Origin: LMUY01 sp964244655
GTDB lineage: Bacteria; Pseudomonadota; Alphaproteobacteria; Acetobacterales; Acetobacteraceae
Direction: 5' to 3'
DNA length: 30,238 nt
NCBI GenBank assembly: GCA_964244655.1
Contig: CAXTJU010000044.1
Coordinates: forward strand, 1-30,238
A program made the position numbers and the translations under genes. The first letter of the stretch is position 1; every line of letters starts with the position of its first letter. Shown piece after piece: positions 1 to 7,651 of the stretch. Below the pieces are notes generated by a model. It had not been told where the DNA came from, did not search any database, and saw only the letters and a list, made by a program, of their open reading frames with translations.

Positions 1-2064
1 GCCCTGGCCCGGCCGCTCGCCTGGCCGTCCGAGGCGGGGCCGGGCGGCGCCATCGGCGGCGTCATCGCCCGATCCGTCGGCGGCGCGGCGCAGGGCCTGC
101 TGGGGCCGGTGGGCAGCGGCATGGCCCTGCTCGCGGCCGCCGTGCTGGGGGCGGCGCTGGTTTGGGTCAGCCTCGGCCTGTCCGCCGGCGAGTGGCGGGC
201 GGCTGGCCGGGCCGCGGGCGGATCGCTCCGCCATGGACGCCGCGCGGCCAGCGGGCTGCCCCGGTTGATCGGGCTGCTGCGGCCGCTTTCCGGCCTGATG
301 CCCAAGCGCCGGGCCAGCGAACCAGTGCCGGAGCTGGTGACCCGGCACTTGGAACCGATGCTGGCGCGCGAGCCGACGCTTGCGCGCGCTCCGACGCCGG
401 AACCCCGGCCGCGCGCCACGCCACTGGCTCCCGTGCCGCCTATCCCCGAGGTGGAGGCCGAGCCGCAGCCGGCCCGCCCGCGCATCAGCCTGCCGGTCCG
501 CAAGCCCCCGCCTGCGCAGCAGCCTAGCCTGGCGCTGGCCGAGGCGGCTCCCGGCGGCTGGCGCATGCCGCCGCTCGACCTGCTCAAGCCAGCCCCGGTC
601 CGGGCCGGGACCGGGCCGAGCGAGGACTCGTTGCAGGCCAACGCCCGCCTGCTGGAGTCCGTGCTGGACGAATACGGCGTGCAGGGCATCATCCGGGACA
701 TCCGGCCCGGCCCGGTCGTCACGCTGTATGAGCTGGAGCCGGCGCCCGGCATCCGCTCCGCCCGGGTGATCGGCCTGGCGGACGACGTGGCGCGCTCGCT
801 CTCCGTCACCGCCGTGCGCATCGCCACCGTGCCGGGCCGCAACGTCATCGGCATCGAGGTGCCGAACTCCAAGCGCGAGACGGTCTATCTGTCCGAGCTG
901 TTCGGCACGGAGGCATGGGACAAGCACCCGGCGCGCCTCGCCCTCGCGCTGGGCAAGGACATCAGCGGCGAGCCGATCCTGGCCGACCTGGCGCGGATGC
1001 CGCATCTGCTGGTGGCGGGCACCACCGGGTCCGGCAAGTCCGTCGGCATCAACGCCATGATCCTGAGCTTGCTGTACAGGCTCAGCCCCGACCAGTGCCG
1101 CCTGATCCTGATCGATCCCAAGATGCTGGAGCTTTCGGTGTACGACGGCATCCCGCACCTGATGGCGCCCGTGGTGACGGAGCCGGCCAAGGCCGTCACC
1201 GCGCTGAAGTGGACGGTGCGGGAGATGGAGCGCCGCTACCGCAACATGAGCCAGCTCGGCGTGCGCAACGTCGGCGGCTACAACGAGCGGGTGGAGGAGG
1301 CGCAGGCCCGCGGCGAGGTGGTCACGCGCCGGGTGCAGACTGGGTTCGACGCCGAGACCGGCAAGCCGGTGTTCGAGGAACACCCGCTCGCCCTGGAGAA
1401 GCTGCCCTTCCTGGTGGTGGTGATCGACGAGATGGCCGACCTGATGATGGTCGCGGGCAAGGAGATCGAGGCCGCGGTGCAGCGCCTGGCGCAGATGGCG
1501 CGCGCGGCCGGCATCCACGTGGTGATGGCGACGCAGCGGCCCTCCGTGGACGTGATCACCGGCACCATCAAGGCCAACTTCCCGACCCGCATCTCCTTCA
1601 CCGTCATCAGCAAGTTCGACAGCCGCACCATCCTCGGCGAGCAGGGGGCGGAGCAGCTGCTCGGCCAGGGCGACATGCTCTACATGCAGGGTGGCGGACG
1701 CATCGGCCGTGTGCACGGGCCGTTCGTGACGGACAAGGAAGTGGAGGACGTGGTGGCGTTCCTGCGGGCGCAAGGCGAGCCGGCCTACCTGGACGAGGTC
1801 ACGGAAGCGGCGGACGAGGATAGCGCCCCGGCCATGACGGGAATCGCGGGCGCGGGCGACGGCGAGAAGAACCTGTTCGACCAGGCGGTCGATGTCGTGT
1901 CGCGCGAGGGCAAGGCCAGCACCTCCTTCATCCAGCGCCACTTGCAGATCGGCTACAACCGGGCCGCCAAGCTGATCGAGCAGATGGAGCGCGAGGGCAT
2001 CATCAGCGCCGCAAACCACGTGGGCAAGCGCGAGGTACTCGTCCGCCGGACGAACGACGATTGA
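1..2064 (+). CDS. ftsK: DNA translocase FtsK, 3' part (5' end outside window)
   Basis: FtsK is the septum-located dsDNA pump that clears and aligns chromosome termini during division. The frame is open from base 1, so the N-terminal membrane region is cut by the window edge. The first ATG inside the window (109) begins what looks like the last transmembrane helix, followed by a Pro/Ala/Arg-rich linker to about nt 600. The motor domain follows: Walker A TTGSGKS at 1021-1041, Walker B VVVIDEMADL near 1413-1442 and the MATQRPSVDVITG motif near 1525-1563. The C-terminal winged-helix gamma domain, which in the family reads KOPS DNA and contacts XerD, starts near 1863 (NLFDQAVDVV) and includes a RAAKLIEQME helix. 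It ends normally at TGA 2062-2064. Transcription of the EPS locus begins after it and appears functionally unrelated. Identity is secure. Confidence 0.97.
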   Translation, partial: ALARPLAWPSEAGPGGAIGGVIARSVGGAAQGLLGPVGSGMALLAAAVLGAALVWVSLGLSAGEWRAAGRAAGGSLRHGRRAASGLPRLIGLLRPLSGLMPKRRASEPVPELVTRHLEPMLAREPTLARAPTPEPRPRATPLAPVPPIPEVEAEPQPARPRISLPVRKPPPAQQPSLALAEAAPGGWRMPPLDLLKPAPVRAGTGPSEDSLQANARLLESVLDEYGVQGIIRDIRPGPVVTLYELEPAPGIRSARVIGLADDVARSLSVTAVRIATVPGRNVIGIEVPNSKRETVYLSELFGTEAWDKHPARLALALGKDISGEPILADLARMPHLLVAGTTGSGKSVGINAMILSLLYRLSPDQCRLILIDPKMLELSVYDGIPHLMAPVVTEPAKAVTALKWTVREMERRYRNMSQLGVRNVGGYNERVEEAQARGEVVTRRVQTGFDAETGKPVFEEHPLALEKLPFLVVVIDEMADLMMVAGKEIEAAVQRLAQMARAAGIHVVMATQRPSVDVITGTIKANFPTRISFTVISKFDSRTILGEQGAEQLLGQGDMLYMQGGGRIGRVHGPFVTDKEVEDVVAFLRAQGEPAYLDEVTEAADEDSAPAMTGIAGAGDGEKNLFDQAVDVVSREGKASTSFIQRHLQIGYNRAAKLIEQMEREGIISAANHVGKREVLVRRTNDD

Positions 2065-2154
2065 GGGCCGTCTTCCCTTTAACGCCGCCATGACATCGAA
2101 GTAACGCTTCGGCTGCCAAGATCGCAGACTTGGGAAGTTCTTAGCCAATATTTC

Positions 2155-2183
2155 TTGACCAGATTTGCATACTTTCGTATGCA
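2155..2183 (+). promoter_or_regulatory. Candidate promoter with overlapping palindrome before the EPS operon
   Basis: The gap after ftsK is AT-rich compared with its surroundings. TTGACC at 2155-2160 resembles a -35 box, and a 17-nt spacer leads to TATGCA at 2178-2183, a weak -10. A perfect 7-bp inverted repeat, TGCATAC (2166-2172) and GTATGCA (2177-2183) around a 4-nt loop, covers the spacer and the -10. That is where an operator for a dimeric regulator would be placed. Two weaker 5-bp stems lie just upstream, at 2097-2111 and 2116-2133. The palindrome is read directly; promoter and operator roles are inferred. Confidence 0.45.
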
Positions 2184-2214
2184 CTCGGGCAGCGTTAACG
2201 AGACGAGGCCCATG

Positions 2215-2265
2215 ATGGCGCGGAGCGTGAGGCGTCGGCCCGGATTGCATTGCGAAACGGCGTGA
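2215..2265 (+). CDS. Possible 16-residue leader peptide coupled to the priming glycosyltransferase
   Basis: A short ORF starts at ATG 2215, with another ATG directly before it at 2212. GAGG at 2205-2208 is a suitable ribosome site 6 nt upstream of 2215. The ORF encodes an Arg-rich peptide (MARSVRRRPGLHCETA). Its TGA (2263-2265) overlaps a GTG at 2262-2264 that is in frame with the priming glycosyltransferase, giving a GTGA junction. The same 4-nt overlap style recurs at several downstream junctions, so translational coupling is plausible. No homology is recognised, and a chance ORF cannot be excluded. Confidence 0.3.
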   Translation: MARSVRRRPGLHCETA

Positions 2266-3734
2266 GCGCCAGCAGCCTCGACGTCGCCGCGCCCTCCACC
2301 CGGCGCCGCGCGCTCCGGCCGGACCTTCTGGCCGTCGCGCGCGACCTGCTCGCCGTGTGGGACGCCATCGCCGTGGCTGGCAGCGGCATAGGCTGCGCCT
2401 TGCTTTACAGCCGCCTGATCCATCCCGCGAACTTGCCCCCGGCCTTCTTAGGCATCGCCCAATCCGTCTCCCTGCTGGCCGGCATGGCCGCTCCGCTCGT
2501 CATGCGGGAGCGGGCGGTGCGCCTGGACGTCCGCTCCGCCGCCGCCGCGGACGTGCTGGCCCGCACCGCCCGCCGCATGGCGGTGCTGGCCTGCCTGCTG
2601 CTGGCCGCGGGCTTCCTCACGCGGGAGTCGGGCGCCATGCCGCGGGGCTGGGTGGCGATGTGGCTGCTCACCGCCTTCGCCGCCGAGGCCGGCGCGCGGC
2701 TGCTGCTGGCCCGCCCGTTCCGGATCATGGTGCAGCGCGGCGTGTTGTCGGAACGGGTCGCCATCATCGGCGCCGGCCCCGGGACGGACCAGCTGCTGCG
2801 CCACCTGCGCCAGTCCCGCAGCTGCGGCGTGCAGGTGGTCGGCGTGTTCGACGACGCGGCCGGGTGCGGCGGCCGGCCGCTGGCGGACCTGCTCGACCTG
2901 GGGCGGCAGGGCGGGGTGGACCGGGTGGTGCTGACCATGCCGGGCCTGGACGAGGCGAGGCTGCTCGACCTGCTGCTGCGGCTCAAGGCGCTCGACGTGG
3001 AGGTGGCGCACTGCCCGGCGACGCTGGGCCTGGCCGGCGCCGCGGCCCGGCTCGGCAGCGTCGGCGGCGCGCCCGCGATGGTGCTGGCCAGCCGCCCGAT
3101 CGACCATCGGGGCTTGGTTGCGAAGGCGGCGGGGGACCGGCTGGCCGCGGCGGCCGGGCTGCTGCTGCTGCTGCCGCTCTTGCTGGCCATCGCGGCCGCC
3201 ATCCGGCTGGACAGCCGCGGCCCGGTGTTCTTCCGGCAGCGCCGTCACGGCTGCAACGGGCAGGAGTTCGACATCTGGAAGTTCCGCACGATGCATTGGC
3301 GCGGCCCAGCCCCGACGCATTGGCGCGACCCCGCCGAGACGGTGGCGCAGACGGCCCGGCGCGACCGCCGGGTGACCCGGATCGGCCGCTTCCTGCGCCG
3401 GACCAGCCTGGACGAGCTGCCGCAGCTGCTGAACGTGCTGAATGGCACGATGTCCCTGGTGGGGCCGCGCCCGCACCCCGTCGGCATGCGCACGCAGCAG
3501 AAGCTGGGCGAGGAGATCGTGGCGGAGTACCTGCACCGGCAGCGGGTGAAGCCCGGCATCACCGGCTGGGCGCAGGTCAACGGCCACCGCGGCGCCACGG
3601 ACACGGCGGACCAGGTGCGCCGGCGGATCGCCCACGACCTGTACTACATCGAGAACTGGTCCCTGCTGCTCGACCTGAGGATCCTGCTCATCACGCCCTA
3701 CAAGCTCCTGTTTGACCGGCAGAACGCATTCTGA
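2262..3734 (+). CDS. Undecaprenyl-phosphate glycosyl-1-phosphate transferase (GumD/WcaJ type)
   Basis: This is predicted to start EPS repeat units by moving a sugar-1-phosphate, probably glucose-1-P, from a UDP-sugar to undecaprenyl phosphate at the inner membrane. The N-terminal half has about four hydrophobic segments and a nucleotide-binding-like stretch (VAIIGAGPGTDQLL). A further hydrophobic segment (LLLLLPLLLAIAAAI) precedes the bacterial sugar transferase domain. That domain carries FDIWKFRTM, DELPQLLNVLNGTMSLVGPR and KPGITGWAQVNGHRG, and ends with YYIENWSLLLDLRI. The length of about 490 aa is normal for the polyisoprenyl-phosphate hexose-1-phosphate transferase family. GTG 2262 is chosen because it overlaps the leader stop; TTG 2250 in the same frame is the alternative. 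It is the first gene of the forward EPS block. Exact sugar specificity is inferred from family only. Confidence 0.92.
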   Translation: MSASSLDVAAPSTRRRALRPDLLAVARDLLAVWDAIAVAGSGIGCALLYSRLIHPANLPPAFLGIAQSVSLLAGMAAPLVMRERAVRLDVRSAAAADVLARTARRMAVLACLLLAAGFLTRESGAMPRGWVAMWLLTAFAAEAGARLLLARPFRIMVQRGVLSERVAIIGAGPGTDQLLRHLRQSRSCGVQVVGVFDDAAGCGGRPLADLLDLGRQGGVDRVVLTMPGLDEARLLDLLLRLKALDVEVAHCPATLGLAGAAARLGSVGGAPAMVLASRPIDHRGLVAKAAGDRLAAAAGLLLLLPLLLAIAAAIRLDSRGPVFFRQRRHGCNGQEFDIWKFRTMHWRGPAPTHWRDPAETVAQTARRDRRVTRIGRFLRRTSLDELPQLLNVLNGTMSLVGPRPHPVGMRTQQKLGEEIVAEYLHRQRVKPGITGWAQVNGHRGATDTADQVRRRIAHDLYYIENWSLLLDLRILLITPYKLLFDRQNAF

Positions 3735-4807
3735 GCCCGTCCCTGACCCGGCGCGGGGTGCTGGCGCTCGGCGGCGCGGCCGTCCTGGCAACGCCAGCGC
3801 CCAGCTTGGCGCAGCTCGCCGCCGCCGCCGGGCTGCACTTCGGCAGCAGCAGCGACACGCCCATCGCCACCGCCCCGGCCGCCTACGCCGCCGCGATGGC
3901 CGCGCAGTGCAGCCTGTTCGCCCCCAACCTCGGTTGGCGCCGCACCGAAGCGGCCATCGAGCCTGGCTGGGAGGACCCGGACATCGCCTTCGCCCGGCAG
4001 CACGGCATGAAGCTGACCGGCGGCCACCTGCTGTGGCACGAGCAGCTGCCGCCCGCCTTCCTGGCCGCCGCCGCCGGGCCGCCAGCGCAGGCGGCGGTGG
4101 ACAAGCACGTCCAGCAGCTGGCCGGGCACTATGCCGGCCAGGTCTGGAGCTGGAACGTCGTCAACGAGGCGATCGACACGCAGGCGGGCGACGCGGACGG
4201 CATGCGCCGCTCGCCGCTGTCGGAGAAACTCGGCCCGGGCTTCATCGCCGCCGCCTTCCACGCCGCCCGCGCCGCCGACCCGGCCGCCCTGCTGGCCTAC
4301 AACGACGCGCAGATGGAGATGGCCACCCCGCTGCACGCCGCCCGGCGCAGCGCCCTGCTGCGCCTGCTGGACCGGCTGGGAGGGGAGGGCGCGCCGATTG
4401 GGGCAGTCGGGCTGCAAACCCACCTCCGGCTGGACGGGTCGCCGTTCGACCCGGCAGCCTACCGCGCCTTCCTGGCCGACATCGCCGGGCGCGGCCTGCG
4501 CATCCTGATCACCGAAATGGACGTGTTCGACATCGGCGTGCCCGGCGCCATCCCGCAGCGGGACGCGGCCGTGGCGGACCGCTACCGGGACGTGCTGACG
4601 GTGGCGCTGGAGCAGCCGGCGGTGGCCAGCCTGGTCACCTGGGGGCTGTCAGACCGCTACACCTGGCTGACCCCGGCGACCAACCCGGCCTACCGCCGCG
4701 CCGACGGCCAGCCGGCCCGCCCGCTGCCGCTGGACGACGCGTTCCAGCCGAAGCCGGCCTTCGCAGCCATCGCGGCCTGCCTGCGCCAGGCCCCTCGCCG
4801 GGCATGA
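3731..4807 (+). CDS. Tat-exported GH10 family glycoside hydrolase (endo-1,4-beta-xylanase-like)
   Basis: GH10 enzymes are retaining endo-beta-glycanases, classically xylanases. Visible family motifs are GGHLLWHEQLP, WSWNVVNEA with the acid/base Glu, GLQTHL, and ILITEMDV with the nucleophile Glu, so both catalytic residues are present. The usual N-terminal NxMKW region is altered. The first ordinary start is GTG 3758, but in-frame codons just upstream encode SLTRRGVLALGG, a twin-arginine n-region. The only upstream start-like codons before a stop are CTG 3731, which forms a CTGA overlap with the preceding stop, and ATT 3728. I place the start at CTG 3731, giving 358 aa; this is an inference. 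Inside the EPS operon it more likely trims or releases the nascent polymer than degrades plant xylan. The stop overlaps the next ATG (ATGA). Confidence 0.88.
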   Translation: MSPSLTRRGVLALGGAAVLATPAPSLAQLAAAAGLHFGSSSDTPIATAPAAYAAAMAAQCSLFAPNLGWRRTEAAIEPGWEDPDIAFARQHGMKLTGGHLLWHEQLPPAFLAAAAGPPAQAAVDKHVQQLAGHYAGQVWSWNVVNEAIDTQAGDADGMRRSPLSEKLGPGFIAAAFHAARAADPAALLAYNDAQMEMATPLHAARRSALLRLLDRLGGEGAPIGAVGLQTHLRLDGSPFDPAAYRAFLADIAGRGLRILITEMDVFDIGVPGAIPQRDAAVADRYRDVLTVALEQPAVASLVTWGLSDRYTWLTPATNPAYRRADGQPARPLPLDDAFQPKPAFAAIAACLRQAPRRA

Positions 4808-5541
4808 GCCGCCTCGCCGTGCTGAGGCTGGCCCTATGCACGCTGCTGGCCGGCCTCGCCGCATGCGGCCCGATCCTGACTCATGGCACCCCGCTCGCCG
4901 CCGTGCTGCAAGGCGAGCAGGCGCAGGATGCCGGTCCCTACCTGCTGCAGCCCGGCGACCAGCTGGAAATCCATCACATCCTGGACCCGGACTACAGCGC
5001 CGTGGTGCTGGTGGCGCCGGACGGCGCCATCAACGTGCCCGGCATCAAGCGCCCCGTGGCGGCTTGCGGCCAAAGCGTGGCGGCCTTGCAGGACACGCTG
5101 AACCGCCTCTACCAGCAGGACGACACGCTTGCCCGGCCGTTCTTCTCGCTCAACCTGCGCGCGTTCGGCAGCTTGCAGGTGTTCGTGGGCGGCGAGGTGC
5201 AGCGCCCCGGCTACCTGGAGCTGACGGGCGGCGACCGCCGGGTGTTCCAGGTCATCATGTCCGGCGGCGGCTTCCTGCCCACGGCGCGGCGCAACGAGGT
5301 CATCATCCTGCGCCAGGCGCCGGGCGGGCAGCAGATCTTCTCGGTCGATCTCGCCAAGGCGATGAGCGGGCAGGACCTGGCGCAGAACGTCCGTATCCGC
5401 CCGCTCGACGTGGTGATCGTGCCACGGTCTGACGTGGCCTCGCTCGACGTGTGGGTGGACCAGTACATCCGCCAGGCGCTGCCGCTGTCCACCGCCGCCT
5501 CGCTGACCTTCACCAACAACCCCGGCTTCATCGGGCGCTGA
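4804..5541 (+). CDS. Polysaccharide export outer-membrane lipoprotein (Wza/GumB-like)
   Basis: Predicted to form the outer-membrane/periplasmic channel for EPS export. The 245-aa product has a lipoprotein signal with lipobox LAAC (Cys21). A Poly_export domain follows (YLLQPGDQLEIHHILDPDYS, then VLVAPDGAINVPG). A SLBB-like segment (VFVGGEVQRPGYLELTGG) comes next, and the protein ends with PLDVVIVPRSDVASLDVWVD and a short tail. This size fits the short GumB/KpsD-like members rather than full-length Wza (about 380 aa). The start is ATG 4804, overlapping the GH10 stop as ATGA. It lies directly before the P-loop protein and co-polymerase genes, the usual gumB-gumC-like order. Confidence 0.93.
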   Translation: MSRLAVLRLALCTLLAGLAACGPILTHGTPLAAVLQGEQAQDAGPYLLQPGDQLEIHHILDPDYSAVVLVAPDGAINVPGIKRPVAACGQSVAALQDTLNRLYQQDDTLARPFFSLNLRAFGSLQVFVGGEVQRPGYLELTGGDRRVFQVIMSGGGFLPTARRNEVIILRQAPGGQQIFSVDLAKAMSGQDLAQNVRIRPLDVVIVPRSDVASLDVWVDQYIRQALPLSTAASLTFTNNPGFIGR

Positions 5542-5552
5542 GGAGAAACGGC

Positions 5553-6146
5553 ATGCATCTCGTTCCCGCTCCGCCGCGCCCCGACCTCGGCCCGTTGCTC
5601 GCCAGGATGGCGATGCTGCAGGACGCCCAGGGTTCGACGGTGCTGCACGTGACGGCGGCGCGCCACGGCGAGGGCGTCACGACCGTTGCGCGCGAGCTGG
5701 CGGCGGCGGCGGCGCGGGCCTCGTGGCGCTCCGTGGCCCTGCTGGACGCGCACGGCGCGGAGGGCGGCCTGCTCGAGGCTTTCGCCCGCACCGGCGAGGC
5801 GGCGCTGCGCCGGGGCCGGGTCGGCGGCATGGCGGTGGGCCTGGGCGGCTTGGGCGGGCAGGGCGCGCCGCGGATGGAGGGCGTGCGCGCCCTGTTCGGC
5901 CAGTTGCGCGCCCAGTGGACGCTGGTGGTGGTGGACGCGCCGCCGGTGCTGGACGACCGCGAGCGGGCGGTGCTCGCCGCCGCCGCGGACGCGGTGATGC
6001 TGGTGGTGGCGGCGGAACGCACCCTGTCCGCCGATGCGATGGCCGCGCGCGACGCGCTGCGCCAGATGGGCGCCTCCGTGCTGGGCGCCGTGCTGAACCG
6101 GCGCGGGCGGCGGCTGCCCCGCCTGCTGGAGCGGATGACGGCATGA
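5553..6146 (+). CDS. BY-kinase/CpsD-like P-loop protein with degenerate Walker A
   Basis: This 197-aa protein resembles the cytoplasmic kinase half of a polysaccharide co-polymerase (CpsD/CapB/Wzc-C, MinD/ParA fold). The Walker A position reads RHGEGVTTVARELA where the family has PGEGKST, so the nucleotide-binding lysine is Val (codon 5676-5678). A Walker A' equivalent SVALLDAH and Walker B WTLVVVDAPPVLDD remain. No C-terminal tyrosine cluster, the usual autophosphorylation site, is present. A strong Shine-Dalgarno AGGAG (5541-5545) sits 7 nt before ATG 5553. The stop overlaps the co-polymerase start as ATGA, which supports joint function. It is probably a scaffold or regulatory partner rather than an active kinase; loss of catalysis is inferred from the missing lysine. 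Confidence 0.82.
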   Translation: MHLVPAPPRPDLGPLLARMAMLQDAQGSTVLHVTAARHGEGVTTVARELAAAAARASWRSVALLDAHGAEGGLLEAFARTGEAALRRGRVGGMAVGLGGLGGQGAPRMEGVRALFGQLRAQWTLVVVDAPPVLDDRERAVLAAAADAVMLVVAAERTLSADAMAARDALRQMGASVLGAVLNRRGRRLPRLLERMTA

Positions 6147-6844
6147 GCGCCGTGCTGCGCCAGCTGCCTGACCGGCCGTTCGTCGCCTTCCGCCCCGCGC
6201 CGGGCGCGCGGGAGATGGCGGCGCTGGCGTTTCGGCAGCGCCGCAAGATGCTGGTCGCGCTGCTGCTGCCGCCCGTGCTGGCCGTGGCGCTGCTGCTGGT
6301 GCTGCCGCCGAGCTACCGCGCCCAGAGCGACCTGCTGGTGAAGACCGGCCGCGAGTACCTGGCGCAGGCCGACGGCGATTCCGGGCTGACCGCGCCCAGC
6401 TCGACCAAGCAGGAGGGCATCCAGTCGGAGATCGCGCTGCTGACCGGCCGCGCGGTGGTGGACGCCACCATCCGCTCGATCGGGTTGGAGAAGCTGTATC
6501 CTAAGCTCGTCTCGGACCCGCCCTGGTTCCGCAGCCTGGACGACGCCGCCGTGTACAAGTTCAGCAAGGACCTGGCCGTCGAGCCGATCAAGCTGTCCAA
6601 CGTCATCGCCGTCAGCTTCAACGCGTCCAGCCCGGCCCTGGCCAAGCAGGTGCTGGACCGGCTGATCGCGACCTACATCGACAAGCACGCGCAGGTCTTC
6701 TCCGCCGGGCGGACCGACAGCTACGCCGAGGCGATCGCACGCGACACCGCGGAGGCGCGGGAGCTGGAGCAGCAGCGCACCCGCATCAAGCTGGAGGGCG
6801 GCATCTACGACATCGCAGCCCAGCGGACGGCGCTGATCGGCTAG
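6143..6844 (+). pseudogene. GumC/Wzz-like polysaccharide co-polymerase, N-terminal part, cut by in-frame TAG
   Basis: Wzz/GumC proteins set chain length and link the Wzy polymerase to the export channel. This segment (233 aa) has a cytoplasmic N-tail, TM1 (MLVALLLPPVLAVALLLVLP) and the Wzz periplasmic domain beginning SYRAQSDLLVKTGREY. It then runs into the coiled-coil region (EARELEQQRTRIKLEGG). The reading frame ends at TAG 6842-6844, but the same frame continues without shift into the sequence expected next, so one gene is interrupted by a nonsense codon. CAG (Gln) to TAG is the simplest explanation. The start ATG 6143 overlaps the upstream stop (ATGA). It may be a real pseudogene, a read-through product or a sequencing error. 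Confidence 0.8.
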
Positions 6845-6847
6845 CGC

Positions 6848-7651
6848 GTGGCCGCCCAGGTGCACGGGCAGGACGCGGCGGACCAGCAGGCCACGCTCAC
6901 GGCCAAGCTCCTGGCCCTGGCCCGGGCGCTGCCCACCATTCCCGCCACCACCCGCTCCAGCAGCACGGACCGCAACGACGAGCAGGTGCACGCGCGGCAG
7001 ACCCTGCTCGACCTGCGGGCCAGCGAGGCGGCGATGGCGGCGCGCTACGCCCCCGGCAACCCGGATTTGCAGCGCGTGCGCGGGCAGATCGCGGCGGTGT
7101 CGCAGAACGCGGCCGGCGCGGACCGGGTGAACACGCAGACCCTGCCCTCGCCGCTGCGGCAGCAGGTCGAGGCGGAGATGGTGATGGACCGCGCCCAGCT
7201 CGCCCCGCTCGCCGCGGAAGGCGCGCGCTACGCCGCTCTGGCCGCCTCCCTGGACGGCGAGCTGCATCGGCTGGAGCAGGCGGACCTGGCGCTGCGCACC
7301 ACCGAATCCCGCATCGAGGCGCTGAACGACAACCTCAAGCTCGTGCAGACCCGCTACGACCAGGCGCGCACCCAGGAGCAGATGGACCAAGCGCGCCAGG
7401 TGAGCGTGGTGCAGGTCGCCCCGGCCATCGTGCCGGACCGCGCGGACAAGCCGAAGAAGCCGCTGTTCCTGGCCGCCGGCCTGCTGCTCGGGCTGCTCGG
7501 CGCCGGCGGCGTCGGCGTGCTGGCCGTGCTCGCCGGCGCCGTGGTGGTGACGGAGCAGGGGGTGGAGCGGCTGCTGGGCCTGCCCGTGCTGGCGACGCTG
7601 CCGCTGGTCCCGCGCCGCGGAGCCGGGACAGTGACCCTGCCGCTCGCATGA
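6848..7651 (+). pseudogene. GumC/Wzz-like polysaccharide co-polymerase, C-terminal part
   Basis: This continues the co-polymerase in the same frame after the TAG at 6842. It contains the rest of the periplasmic coiled coil, including NLKLVQTRYDQARTQEQMDQ, then the conserved Pro-rich VAPAIVPDRADKPKKP. TM2 (FLAAGLLLGLLGAGGVGVLAV) follows, and a short cytoplasmic tail ends at TGA 7649-7651. Separate translation from GTG 6848 is possible on paper, but no convincing ribosome site precedes it and the fragment would lack TM1 and a signal peptide. Without the TAG the two parts give one protein of about 502 aa, a normal GumC length. The last codon overlaps the next start as ATGA. Confidence 0.78.
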
